DNA of 64,000 bases from Desulfocapsa sp. (GTDB taxonomy: Bacteria > Desulfobacterota > Desulfobulbia > Desulfobulbales > Desulfocapsaceae), in NCBI GenBank assembly GCA_013792135.1, contig VMSP01000025.1, positions 24,732 to 88,731 of the forward strand. Direction: 5' to 3'. This document shows, piece by piece, positions 27,103 to 35,055 of this stretch (position 1 is its first letter; every line of letters begins with the position of its first letter). The position numbers were made by a program, and so were the translations under genes. Under the pieces are notes generated by a model, which was not told where the DNA came from, did not search any database, and worked only from the letters and a program-made list of their open reading frames with translations.

Positions 27103-27470
27103 GCGTATACGATTGCGAGTGATAAAATTCCGACAAAGATTACAACTTCTACAAAATCCCTATAGGCAAACATCTCGTTGTTGTAAGCGAGGGCGACCGG
27201 AAAAAGAAAAAGAACATCCACATCAAAGGCAAGAAAGATGAGGGCGTAGAGAAAAAAAACAACGCCGTAGCGCACCCAGCTGTCACCGATAGGCGGCATG
27301 CCGCATTCAATGAATTGCTTGTTTCTGTTTTCGAATTGACGGGTGCCGCGAGGCATGAGGAGGTAAACAATGGCGATGGGACCTAAGGCAAAGGCAAGAC
27401 CGCCCAAGGTGAAAGCCGCGATCCAGAGAACGTTGTCACGGTAAAGAAAGTCTGTAAATTGAAGCTCCAT
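27051..27470 (-). CDS. nuoA: NADH-quinone oxidoreductase subunit A
   Basis: The protein (139 residues) has three TM helices, and the quinone-side loop [20 protein letters not shown] near residues 47-66 carries the conserved cysteine. It then shows [20 protein letters not shown], typical of NuoA. It is the first gene of the operon, 54 bases after the -10 box of a strong promoter. Its last 52 bases overlap nuoB. Confidence 0.94.
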   Translation of the reverse strand: MELQFTDFLYRDNVLWIAAFTLGGLAFALGPIAIVYLLMPRGTRQFENRNKQFIECGMPPIGDSWVRYGVVFFLYALIFLAFDVDVLFLFPVALAYNNEMFAYRDFVEVVIFVGILSLAIVYAWIKGVFKWERKTYLHQ

Positions 27471-27523
27471 AAAAACTCCCCCCAGAAGTTATTTGAACTG
27501 ATAGCTCTTCATTTGTAAGTGTC

Positions 27524-27552
27524 TTTATAATGAAGGACTATGGGCTTGTCAA
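27524..27552 (-). promoter_or_regulatory. Sigma70-type promoter of the nuo operon
   Basis: Read on the minus strand: TTGACA (27552-27547), a 17-base spacer, then TATAAA (27529-27524). This is near-consensus and points into nuoA, whose start codon is at 27470. Confidence 0.8.
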
Positions 27553-27559
27553 CTGAATA

Positions 27560-27575
27560 ATGAATGACCATTCAT
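27560..27575. promoter_or_regulatory. Palindrome just upstream of the nuo -35 box
   Basis: ATGAATG and CATTCAT (27560-27566, 27569-27575) are perfect complements with a two-base spacer, placed seven bases upstream of the nuo -35 box. That is a typical activator or repressor site position. The divergent LysR gene is a candidate regulator, but the site lacks a clear T-N11-A pattern, so the link is speculative. Confidence 0.45.
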
Positions 27576-27739
27576 GCTTCTACAAGTGATTATTTATTCA
27601 ATTTTATAGGAATATTATTATTTTATAAAAAACTCTCCCTGAAAACTATTGAGAAAAAATATATACGTGATACAGTGGCAAATCGCTAATCTAAAAAAAA
27701 GATAATTTTTATCAGAAATATTGAATAAGGGAAAAATAG

Positions 27740-28732
27740 ATGTCTATCACCTTGAGACAATTGGAAATATTTATTGCAGTAGCAGAGACTGCCCAGGTTA
27801 CCAAAGCGAGCAAAAAATTGTTTGTGACCCAATCGGCTGTGAGTATGGCACTGGCTGAACTTGAAAATCAACTTGCCGGGGCCCTATTTGATCGTCATGG
27901 CCGCAGTCTGTTGTTAAATGAGCGGGGACGCTATCTTTTACCCCTTGCCAAGGAGATTGTCTGTCAGGTTGGTAATGTGGAGAGTATCATGTCCGAGAAG
28001 AATGACGAGCTTACCGGGCATATTAATATCGTGGCCAGTACCACCATTGGTGACTATCTCCTCCCTTATTTGATTGGTGCCTTCAAACGGATGCATGCTC
28101 ATGTGGGTATTAACATGCTTGTTCATCATACCTGTTATGCTGAAACCCTTATTCAGGAGGGGAAGGCGAATATCGGTTTTGTTGAAGGCCCGGTAAAATC
28201 CCTCGATACTATTATTCGTCCGTGGTTTAAAGATGAGCTGGTGATCCTGGTTGGTCCTGGCGATCCCCTTGCTGGTAATGAAATCTTTGATGTGAAGACA
28301 GATTTCAAAAATACCCGTTGGATTATGCGCGAAGAGGGATCAGGGACGGTTGCTATATTTCGTGAAAAGATGAAGGCCTATCTTGATCAGATTTCTGTGA
28401 TTATGGAGATGGGCCATCCTGAGGCAATTAAGCGGGCTGTTGAATCAGGAGTAGGCATTGCCTGTCTTTCTTCGTTGACGGTGTGTCGAGAAGTTGAACA
28501 TGGTTGGTTGAAAAGTCTGAAGGTGGAAGGGGTTGACATGCATCGACAGCTGCAGATAATTTCCCGAAAAGGTCAGGTTATGAGTGATGCCCTGGCCGAG
28601 TTTCTCGCCTTTTGTGATGTGATGTCCACCTGTAGTGCCAGCAGGGCCTGTCTCTCTTCGCCATGGAAACTCCAGTCTTTGCTGGCAAAACAATCCTTGT
28701 TGAGCAAACAGTTGTTGAGCTTAAAGAAATAA
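27740..28732 (+). CDS. LysR-family transcriptional regulator
   Basis: The 330-residue protein has an N-terminal winged helix (LRQLEIFIAVAETAQVTKAS and then LFVTQSAVSMALAELE, residues 5-45) followed by a periplasmic-binding-protein-like effector domain. It resembles the CysB/CysL-like branch (TTIGDYLLP, FVEGP, GSGTVAIFR). The last 35 residues, after about 295, are low-complexity (LLAKQSLLSKQLLSLKK) and unlike the family, perhaps an extension or a frameshifted end. It is divergent from nuoA. The effector is unknown. Confidence 0.9.
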   Translation: MSITLRQLEIFIAVAETAQVTKASKKLFVTQSAVSMALAELENQLAGALFDRHGRSLLLNERGRYLLPLAKEIVCQVGNVESIMSEKNDELTGHINIVASTTIGDYLLPYLIGAFKRMHAHVGINMLVHHTCYAETLIQEGKANIGFVEGPVKSLDTIIRPWFKDELVILVGPGDPLAGNEIFDVKTDFKNTRWIMREEGSGTVAIFREKMKAYLDQISVIMEMGHPEAIKRAVESGVGIACLSSLTVCREVEHGWLKSLKVEGVDMHRQLQIISRKGQVMSDALAEFLAFCDVMSTCSASRACLSSPWKLQSLLAKQSLLSKQLLSLKK

Positions 28733-28788
28733 TCGCCCGGCTGGAGAGATTGCAGGCAGAAGGGGTAGATGGACAGATTTATTTGTGA
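28663..28788 (+). CDS. Possible 41-residue small protein overlapping the LysR 3' end
   Basis: In a different frame from the LysR tail, an ATG at 28663 opens METPVFAGKTILVEQ, then an amphipathic helix (VVELKEIIARLERLQAE), and ends VDGQIYL before TGA at 28786, just ahead of a terminator. The sequence looks more protein-like than the overlapping LysR tail. No clear ribosome-binding site precedes it. It may be a genuine microprotein or the leftover of another gene. Confidence 0.35.
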   Translation: METPVFAGKTILVEQTVVELKEIIARLERLQAEGVDGQIYL

Positions 28789-28793
28789 AGGGA

Positions 28794-28833
28794 AAAAACC
28801 GGTTGCAGATGAGTAATTCTGCAACCGGTTTTT
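28794..28833. terminator. Bidirectional terminator between the LysR and aminotransferase genes
   Basis: AAAAACCGGTTGCAGA (28794-28809) and its perfect complement (28818-28833) form a 16-pair stem with an eight-base loop. T-runs lie on both strands. It serves the convergent LysR and aminotransferase genes. Confidence 0.9.
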
Positions 28834-28848
28834 GTTTGTGTTTACGTA

Positions 28849-30060
28849 TTATCCTTCCAGGCTGGCTAGTGCATTTTTGATTCTTCCCATTCCATCTTTA
28901 ATGATATCCATGGAGGTGGCAAAGGAGAAGCGGACAAAGTCGTCGGCCCCGAAGGCGGCACCAGGTACAGAGGCTACTTTTGCCTCGTCGAGGAAGTAGT
29001 CGGCCAGATCCACTGAATTGTTAATGACCTTGCCGTTGAATTTTTTTCCAAAATATGTGGAGAAATTGGGGAAGACATAGAAGGCCCCTTTGGGATTGAC
29101 GCAACTTACCCCTTCGATTGAGCGCAGGTCTTCAACAAAAAAGTCCCGTCTGGGAAGAAATGCCTTGAGCATGGTTTTCGGAAAATCCTGGGGGCCGGTG
29201 ATCGCGGCAAGTGCGGCTTTCTGGGAAATGGATGAGGGGTTGGATGTTGATTGACCCTGGATTTTGTTCATGGCCGCTATGATATGTTTCGGGCCGGCAG
29301 TCCAGCCGATCCGCCATCCTGTCATGGCAAAGGATTTTGAGACTCCGTTCAGAATCAGGGTTTGCTCCTTTAATCTGTCGTCCACCTCCAGAATATGAGG
29401 AAGCTCGGTGTCCATATAGGTGATGGTGTCATAGATGTCATCAGTTATGATCAGCCAGCCGTTTTCCAAGGCCATTTTGGCAATGGCCTGTAGGGCCTCA
29501 ATTGAAAAAACTGAGCCCGTGGGGTTGGAGGGCGAGTTGATAATGATGGCCCGTGTTTTGCTGGTGGCATATTTATGGAGAATTTCCGGGTTGAGGTCAA
29601 AATCATCCTGTTCCAGAAGAGGTACCAGAACCGGGGTGCCGCCAGCCAGTTGTACCATGGGTGGATAGGAGACCCAGTAGGGAGTGGGAATAAGAACCTC
29701 ATCTCCGGGATTTATTACTGCCTGAAACATGTTGTAGAGGCCATGCTTCCCACCGCAGGCGACTTGGATCTCCTCCATCGCATAGGAGAGTCCTTTGTCT
29801 ATCTTTATGCGTTGGCAGATGGCTTCACGTAATTCTGGCATGCCGGGAACGGCGGTATATCTTGTGAATCCCTCATCGATGGCTTTTTTCCCTGCTTCAC
29901 AGACATGGGGCGGGGTGTCAAAGTCGGGTTCACCGACGCTGAAATTAAGGATGTCAGCGCCTGCAGCCTTCAGTGCCTTGGCCTTTGCATTTACAGCAAG
30001 GGTTGGAGATGGCTTGATATTGATAACTCTGTCTGCCAGGGTGATGATTGGAGAGCTCAT
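28849..30060 (-). CDS. Pyridoxal phosphate-dependent aminotransferase (aspartate aminotransferase type)
   Basis: The class I aminotransferase has 403 residues. It contains NFSVGEPDFDTPPHV near residues 39-53, SPSNPTGSVF, the DDIYD aspartate, the PLP lysine in NGVSKSFAMTGWRIGW, and a C-terminal arginine in DFVRFSFATS. It most resembles the Thermus-type (subgroup I-gamma) AspB enzymes, which transfer an amino group between aspartate and 2-oxoglutarate; related enzymes also accept prephenate. It begins behind AGGATCC and ends just before a bidirectional terminator. Confidence 0.9.
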   Translation of the reverse strand: MSSPIITLADRVINIKPSPTLAVNAKAKALKAAGADILNFSVGEPDFDTPPHVCEAGKKAIDEGFTRYTAVPGMPELREAICQRIKIDKGLSYAMEEIQVACGGKHGLYNMFQAVINPGDEVLIPTPYWVSYPPMVQLAGGTPVLVPLLEQDDFDLNPEILHKYATSKTRAIIINSPSNPTGSVFSIEALQAIAKMALENGWLIITDDIYDTITYMDTELPHILEVDDRLKEQTLILNGVSKSFAMTGWRIGWTAGPKHIIAAMNKIQGQSTSNPSSISQKAALAAITGPQDFPKTMLKAFLPRRDFFVEDLRSIEGVSCVNPKGAFYVFPNFSTYFGKKFNGKVINNSVDLADYFLDEAKVASVPGAAFGADDFVRFSFATSMDIIKDGMGRIKNALASLEG

Positions 30061-30199
30061 TTTAGGATCCTGTTGAAAAAAGAGTAGTGAAGGGTAAGTC
30101 TGTAAAAGCAGTTAAGGATATTTTTAAAATTCATTTTTATTCCTGTACCTGTTTCATTTCCTTTTGGCAACAGGAAAAAATGGAAAGTGAACTCGTTGG

Positions 30200-30955
30200 T
30201 CAGTAGAAAATTTTTTCCAGAACGAGTCCATGGGCAGGAGCCGTGGGGCCTGCCGTGCTTCTGTTTCTGGCCTGAAGTGTCTCTTCGAATTCCAGAACAG
30301 TGCGCCTGCCTTTTCCTGCCTCCAGTAATGTGCCAACCAGATTACGGACCATGTGCCGTAAGAAACCATCGGCGGTGAATTGAAAATGATACGTTTCCGG
30401 AGAGACTTTGGTGAAAGTTGCTTGTGACAGCGTACGAACTGATCCGCGGCGACTTGGTGCCTTGAGGTCGCGGGAACCTGATGCCTCAAAGCTTGCAAAA
30501 TCGTGGGTTCCTCTCATCTTTTCAAGGCAGAGTTCGATTCTCTCCTGGTGAGAGATGTCCGGTGTATGCACAGAATAGAGGCGTTGTGTGGGGAGTTGGA
30601 TTGGCCCGGTAAACAGTGAGTAGGTATATGTCTTGGCCTTGGCAGAGAAGCGGGAATGAAAATCATGGTCTTCTTCGCAACTATCCAGGATGCGGATGGA
30701 TCGTGGCAGCAGGCCATTAAGTCCTCTGATGAAGGTCGGGCAGGAAATGGCGGCTTCGGTGTGGAAATTGGCGACCATTTCCTTGGCATGAACACCCGCA
30801 TCTGTCCTGCCGGCACCGTACAGAGAGACTGGATTATTGATTATGATCTGGAGGCACCGTTCAATTTCCCCTTGGATGGTGATGGCATTTTTTTGTTTCT
30901 GCCAACCACTATAATCGGTTCCATCATAGGCGATGGTGAGTCTTATGTTGCGCAT
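30200..30955 (-). CDS. truA: tRNA pseudouridine(38-40) synthase TruA
   Basis: TruA isomerises uridines 38-40 in the anticodon arm of tRNA. The protein (251 residues from ATG 30955) starts MRNIRLTIAYDGTDYSGWQ and has the catalytic Asp52 in GAGRTDAGVHA, FHSRFSAKAKTY and DGFLRHMVRNLVGTL. The frame is open 36 residues further upstream, but that part is unlike the family. No strong Shine-Dalgarno precedes the chosen ATG. It lies 64 bases after argC, probably in one transcript. Confidence 0.94.
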   Translation of the reverse strand: MRNIRLTIAYDGTDYSGWQKQKNAITIQGEIERCLQIIINNPVSLYGAGRTDAGVHAKEMVANFHTEAAISCPTFIRGLNGLLPRSIRILDSCEEDHDFHSRFSAKAKTYTYSLFTGPIQLPTQRLYSVHTPDISHQERIELCLEKMRGTHDFASFEASGSRDLKAPSRRGSVRTLSQATFTKVSPETYHFQFTADGFLRHMVRNLVGTLLEAGKGRRTVLEFEETLQARNRSTAGPTAPAHGLVLEKIFY

Positions 30956-31019
30956 GGCAGGGTATGATGCCAATTGAACAGAAGGGAATAAAAGACATTC
31001 CCGGCCGTCATCTGGATTT

Positions 31020-32060
31020 TTATGGGAAAAAAGGCGCGGACTCAAGTCCGGCGGTTTCGGCAAAGCCGCACATCAGATTCATGTTCTGTATGGCCTGCCC
31101 GGCAGCGCCTTTGACAATATTGTCAATGGTGGACAAAATGATGATTCGACCGGTTCGAGTGTCGATTTTGAAGCCAATGTCACAGAAATTGGATCCACGC
31201 ACATACTGGGTGGCTGGAAAGGTGTTTTCTGGCAGGACTCGGACAAAGGGCTCTTGTGAGTACATCTTCTCATACAGTTGGGTGATATCGGTTTGTTGAA
31301 CTTCTGGTTTCAGATGGGCGTAAATGGTGCTTAAGATTCCCCGTGAGATTGGCAGCAGGTGTGGAGTAAAAGAAATTCGCACCGGTTCTTGCAGAAAGGT
31401 ATTGATCTCCTGTTCTATTTCAGGAGTATGGCGATGGGTGCCACCAACCTTATAGGCACGGAAGCCATCTGCCACTTCGCAGAAGAGTGAACCCACCTGG
31501 GCTGCGCGGCCTGCCCCTGATGTTCCTGATTTTGAATCGGCGATAATTGAGCGTGGATCAATGACGCCTGCCTTCAAGAGAGGGGCCAGCGCTAAAATGA
31601 TTGAGGTTGGATAGCAGCCAGGATTGGCGATGAGTCTACTTGTGCGAATTTGCTCCCGATAGAGCTCGGGCAGGCCGTATACCGCTTCTGTGAGCAGATC
31701 GGCTGCACTGTGTTTTTGGTACCATTCCTCGTAAACTGTTACATCGCGCAGTCTGAAATCTGCTGAAAGATCCACCACTTTTTTCCCGGCTGCCAGAAGA
31801 TGCGGGACAATGTCCATGGCTGTTTTGTGTGGTACCGCGGTGAAAAAGAAATCTGCCCTGGCGCATAGTTCTTCAGTGCTGAGGTTCTCGCAGATAAGAT
31901 GAGTTTTTTTACGCAGGTTGGGAAAAACCTGGGCCAGAGCTTGGCCTGCATATTGTCGTGAAGTGGCTGCGGTAAGAGTTACATCTGGGTGGTTGCAGAG
32001 AATCCTGGCCAGTTCAACTCCTGTGTAACCCGAGGCACCGATGATTGCGACATTTAGCAT
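31020..32060 (-). CDS. argC: N-acetyl-gamma-glutamyl-phosphate reductase
   Basis: ArgC makes N-acetylglutamate semialdehyde in arginine synthesis. The protein (346 residues) has the NADP-binding IIGASGYTGVELAR at its start, the catalytic cysteine in IANPGCYPT near residue 150, and GGTHRHTPEIEQ. I prefer ATG 32060, which is preceded by AGGTG, over the GTG nine bases earlier. A terminator hairpin sits just upstream of this start, between rpsI and argC. No other arg gene is in the window. Confidence 0.95.
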   Translation of the reverse strand: MLNVAIIGASGYTGVELARILCNHPDVTLTAATSRQYAGQALAQVFPNLRKKTHLICENLSTEELCARADFFFTAVPHKTAMDIVPHLLAAGKKVVDLSADFRLRDVTVYEEWYQKHSAADLLTEAVYGLPELYREQIRTSRLIANPGCYPTSIILALAPLLKAGVIDPRSIIADSKSGTSGAGRAAQVGSLFCEVADGFRAYKVGGTHRHTPEIEQEINTFLQEPVRISFTPHLLPISRGILSTIYAHLKPEVQQTDITQLYEKMYSQEPFVRVLPENTFPATQYVRGSNFCDIGFKIDTRTGRIIILSTIDNIVKGAAGQAIQNMNLMCGFAETAGLESAPFFP

Positions 32061-32079
32061 GATGGACACCTGATAGAAT

Positions 32080-32116
32080 AAAAAAAGGGAATAACAGAAT
32101 TTCTGTTATTCCCTTT
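32080..32116 (-). terminator. Terminator between rpsI and argC (minus strand)
   Basis: Read on the minus strand, AAAGGGAATAACAG pairs with CTGTTATTCCCTTT around a five-base loop and runs into seven T. It lies 79 bases past the rpsI stop and only about 20 bases before the argC start codon, so argC would depend on read-through or control at this site. Confidence 0.88.
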
Positions 32117-32194
32117 GATAAACCTATTTTCTTTTTCGTTGCACTTCCTGCAAGTTTTAAGCAAGAAAGAAGGAACGAGTCTGAAAGAAAGGAA

Positions 32195-32587
32195 TTAACG
32201 TTTAGAAAACTGGAACTTGGCGCGTGCACCTTTCTGACCATATTTTTTCCGCTCTTTCATACGAGGGTCGCGGGTCAAGAGGCCTGATTTCTTAAGAGGT
32301 AATCTGTTGTCTGGATTAACATGAAGGAGTGCCCTGGAAATTCCATGGGTCAAGGCCTCAACCTGTGCAGACTTGCCGCCACCTTTCAGGGTGGCTATAA
32401 CGTCATATCCTTCAGCGTTATCAGTTACCTGGAAGGGTTTTGCTATCTTGTAGGTCTGGAATGTGCCACCAAAATAATCATCCGCGTTCATGGTGTTCAC
32501 AATAACCTTGCCACTGCCTGGGGTGATCCATACTCTGGCCACTGCTGTTTTTCTTTTCCCTGTGGCATAAAAACGATTTTGTACCAT
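32195..32587 (-). CDS. rpsI: 30S ribosomal protein S9
   Basis: The protein (130 residues) starts VQNRFYATGKRKTAVARVWI and ends with the diagnostic basic tail KKYGQKGARAKFQFSKR that reaches the decoding centre. It is the second gene of the universal rplM-rpsI pair, 21 bases after rplM. Confidence 0.98.
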   Translation of the reverse strand: MVQNRFYATGKRKTAVARVWITPGSGKVIVNTMNADDYFGGTFQTYKIAKPFQVTDNAEGYDVIATLKGGGKSAQVEALTHGISRALLHVNPDNRLPLKKSGLLTRDPRMKERKKYGQKGARAKFQFSKR

Positions 32588-32608
32588 GCTTACTTTCTCC
32601 GCGAAATA

Positions 32609-33037
32609 TTAAATATTTAATTCAGCAGGCAGCTGAGCTGCATGTGGATGCTCATTGCCAACATAAACTTTAAGTTTCTTCAACTGTTGAGCCCCTAGTT
32701 TGTTTCTTGGAAGCATTCCCTTCACAGCCTTTATAATGAGATCTGTTGGGTGAACTTCCATCAACTTCTTGGCACTTCTTTCTTTGATTCCGCCGATGTA
32801 ACCTGTGTGACGGTAATACTTCTTGTCGTCCCATTTCTTACCGGTCAGTTGAATCTTGTCGGCATTGGTGACGACAATGAAGTCACCGTTGTCGATAAAG
32901 GTGGAAAAGGTTGGTTTGTGTTTTCCACGCAACCGGGATGCAATTTCTGATGCCAAGCGGCCAAGAACCTTGCCTTCGGCATTGACGACATACCATTTCT
33001 TTTCGATCTCATTGACCGGAGCCAGATAGGTTTTCAT
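32609..33037 (-). CDS. rplM: 50S ribosomal protein L13
   Basis: The protein (142 residues from ATG 33037) begins MKTYLAPVNEIEKKWYVVNA and contains GRLASEIASRLRGKHKPTF, KYYRHTGYIGGIKERSA and AVKGMLPRNKLGAQQL, all L13 signatures. GAGGAACACC precedes the start. The frame is open upstream through the tRNA gene, but those residues are not L13. Confidence 0.98.
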   Translation of the reverse strand: MKTYLAPVNEIEKKWYVVNAEGKVLGRLASEIASRLRGKHKPTFSTFIDNGDFIVVTNADKIQLTGKKWDDKKYYRHTGYIGGIKERSAKKLMEVHPTDLIIKAVKGMLPRNKLGAQQLKKLKVYVGNEHPHAAQLPAELNI

Positions 33038-33070
33038 GGTGTTCCTCAAGATGCTGATTAATGCAATGAA

Positions 33071-33102
33071 TAAAAAAAGGTTCGAACTGTGTCGAACCTT
33101 TT
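33071..33102 (-). terminator. Terminator after tRNA-Gly (minus strand)
   Basis: AAAAGGTTCGA and TCGAACCTTTT form an 11-pair stem with a six-base loop. On the minus strand it is followed by further T residues. It lies 13 bases beyond the CCA end of the tRNA and ahead of rplM, so the tRNA has its own transcript end. Confidence 0.82.
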
Positions 33103-33114
33103 CGAATCTCTTAA

Positions 33115-33189
<75 letters not shown>

Positions 33190-33217
33190 TCATTATCTGT
33201 AAAGTAAAACGAAGCTA

Positions 33218-33246
33218 CTTTAACAAACCTGTGGTTCCTTTGTCAA
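33218..33246 (-). promoter_or_regulatory. Promoter of the tRNA-Gly gene
   Basis: Minus strand: TTGACA (33246-33241), 17-base spacer, TTAAAG (33223-33218). The -35 is perfect and the -10 weaker. It points at the tRNA gene, whose 5' end is at 33189. Confidence 0.65.
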
Positions 33247-33458
33247 TAAAAAATAGTTATATTTTGTTTTGGCATTGTTAAAAAAAATGGGAGAGATAAA
33301 AAAGAGATGGCCCTCTGTAAAGGATATATGATATAAATAAATTAATTGTTCAGACATGAGTTTGCAAGCAGTAGCTACTAAGGAGCTGAAGGTTCCTGGA
33401 AGATGTGCTGTTCTTGTTTTTTTATTCTGAAGTTGTAGTTATTTTTTAAGGAAAATGT

Positions 33459-34058
33459 ATGGATGCACTTGAACAGCGCAGTGGTGAAGTGAAGCGTGTT
33501 ACCCGTGAAACTGATATTCAGCTCACATTGCTGCTTGACGGCACGGGTATTACCAGAATTGATACTTCGGTCCCGTTTCTCAATCACATGTTAACCCTTT
33601 TTGCCGTTCATGGTTTTTTCGATCTTGAAATCACAGCGACAGGTGATATCGAGATTGATGATCATCATACAGTGGAAGATATTGGGATCTCTTTGGGACA
33701 AGCCTTTGCCAAGGCCTTGGGAGATAAAAGCGGCATAAATCGGTATGGTCTGAGCTATCTGCCCATGGATGAGGCCTTGGTGCGTGTTGTGGTTGATATC
33801 TCTAATCGACCCTTTCTCCACTATGTCGCCGCAGTCCCTGAGCAGAAGGTCGGGAATTTTGACACTGCCCTGGTCCTTGAATTTATGCGAGCATTTTCGC
33901 AACATGCCGGGGTGACCTTGCATATTGATCTCCTGCATGGTGAAAATAGTCACCATATTTTAGAGGCGATTTTCAAGGGCTTGGCTCGGGCAATGGATCA
34001 GGCCACCGGCGTAAATCGTTTAGTGACTGGAACCTTGTCTTCAAAAGGTCTATTGTAA
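33459..34058 (+). CDS. hisB: Imidazoleglycerol-phosphate dehydratase
   Basis: HisB dehydrates imidazoleglycerol phosphate in histidine synthesis. The monofunctional form (199 residues, without the N-terminal phosphatase of enterobacteria) has FLNHMLTLFAVHGFFDLEI, the metal-binding DDHHTVEDIGI near residues 67-77, and GENSHHILEAIFKGLARA. It starts behind AAGGAAAA. The gap upstream (33247-33458) shows no gene. hisD lies 5 kb downstream, so his genes are scattered. Confidence 0.96.
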   Translation: MDALEQRSGEVKRVTRETDIQLTLLLDGTGITRIDTSVPFLNHMLTLFAVHGFFDLEITATGDIEIDDHHTVEDIGISLGQAFAKALGDKSGINRYGLSYLPMDEALVRVVVDISNRPFLHYVAAVPEQKVGNFDTALVLEFMRAFSQHAGVTLHIDLLHGENSHHILEAIFKGLARAMDQATGVNRLVTGTLSSKGLL

Positions 34059-34108
34059 GATATTTCATTGGGGTTCTTTGGGATTTGGTATGTCCCTGTA
34101 AATTTTAA

Positions 34109-34756
34109 ATGAGGTCATTTGTGAAAAATATAACCAGTATTTTAATTGTGGCGCTTTTTTGTTCTCTCTTTTTTTCAGCTTGCTCTGGGAAAATGGGTGA
34201 TCAAACAGAAGAGAAGGCGGTAACTCTGCAGCCCCTTACAGGTATTGTAGTGATGCCGACAGTGATAACGAAAGAGGCCTTGGGAGCAATGGGCAAAGGG
34301 AGTTCTGCCCTTGATATGGGGGCGGGATTTATTGATGGGGTGATAGCCTCTGAACTGGGGAAAAATGATAAAGTTCACATTGTGACTGAGAGGCAACTGG
34401 ACGCCTTGCCCACTGATGCTGCTGGAGGTCGTCTGGCGCAGATGAAGGCCCTTGGTGCCAAATTGGATTCCAACGCGGTTCTTGATATCACGGTAACCCG
34501 TTTTCATGAGCGGGATGGAAGTGATCTGTCGGTGAACTCTCCTGCCTCTGCCGCTTTTCAAATGGTTCTCACCCATGTGGACAGTGGCATGGTTCTCTGG
34601 GCCGCCTCTTTTGATGAGACCCAGGAGGCCTTGTCAAGTAATCTGCTCTCCCTTGGCAAGGCTAGAAACCGGGGTTTTAAATGGATTACGGTGGAAGAAC
34701 TAGTTAGTCAAGGGGTGAAGGAACGTCTGGCTGACTGTCCTTATTTGCAGCAATAA
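34109..34756 (+). CDS. Predicted outer-membrane or periplasmic lipoprotein
   Basis: The 215-residue protein has a lipoprotein signal (charged start, hydrophobic ILIVALFCSLFFS, lipobox FSAC with Cys25). The mature part alternates strand and helix: TGIVVMPT, VIASELGKNDKVHIVTERQL, NAVLDITVTRFHERDGS, SGMVLWAASFDE. This pattern resembles the CsgG/LpoB/DUF799 group of envelope lipoproteins, but the assignment is only by pattern. It follows hisB by 50 bases and is closed by a strong terminator. Confidence 0.75.
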   Translation: MRSFVKNITSILIVALFCSLFFSACSGKMGDQTEEKAVTLQPLTGIVVMPTVITKEALGAMGKGSSALDMGAGFIDGVIASELGKNDKVHIVTERQLDALPTDAAGGRLAQMKALGAKLDSNAVLDITVTRFHERDGSDLSVNSPASAAFQMVLTHVDSGMVLWAASFDETQEALSSNLLSLGKARNRGFKWITVEELVSQGVKERLADCPYLQQ

Positions 34757-34788
34757 GAAAGCTGGTTGTGGTGTTCCCGTGCTATGGT

Positions 34789-34833
34789 TGCCTGCTGGTT
34801 TGCTTGAAGCAAACCAGCAGGCATTTTTTATTG
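34789..34833 (+). terminator. Rho-independent terminator after the lipoprotein gene
   Basis: A perfect 15-pair stem TGCCTGCTGGTTTGC/GCAAACCAGCAGGCA (34789-34803, 34809-34823) with a five-base loop is followed by TTTTTTATTG. Confidence 0.93.
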
Positions 34834-34872
34834 TAAGCTGTTGTTTCAAAAAAATCGTAACAGTGAAGTATC

Positions 34873-35055
34873 GTGACCGGCAGTCGCTCTTCCTCCAAAC
34901 CTCCAGGGCACTTCCTTTGTGGCGGTCACTCCTGCGCCGTCTTTGGCACCCATGACAGTGGGCCATGCACGGCCTGCGTAAGGAGCTGTAACGAAATGGT
35001 TGGAAATGTAGTAGTATCAAAACGGCGATGGTTTTTTTGTAACAGCTCCCAATGA
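34873..35055 (+). CDS. Possible small Cys-rich protein coupled to the TtcA-like gene
   Basis: A 60-residue frame from GTG 34873 fills the space between the terminator and the TtcA-like gene and overlaps that gene by four bases (ATGA). It has six cysteines, including the spaced set GPCTACVRSC (CxxCxxxC) and an earlier CGGHSC, suggestive of an FeS or zinc site. A shorter start, ATG 34996 behind AGGAG, would give a 19-residue leader peptide instead. The start is uncertain and I recognise no family. Confidence 0.45.
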   Translation: MTGSRSSSKPPGHFLCGGHSCAVFGTHDSGPCTACVRSCNEMVGNVVVSKRRWFFCNSSQ

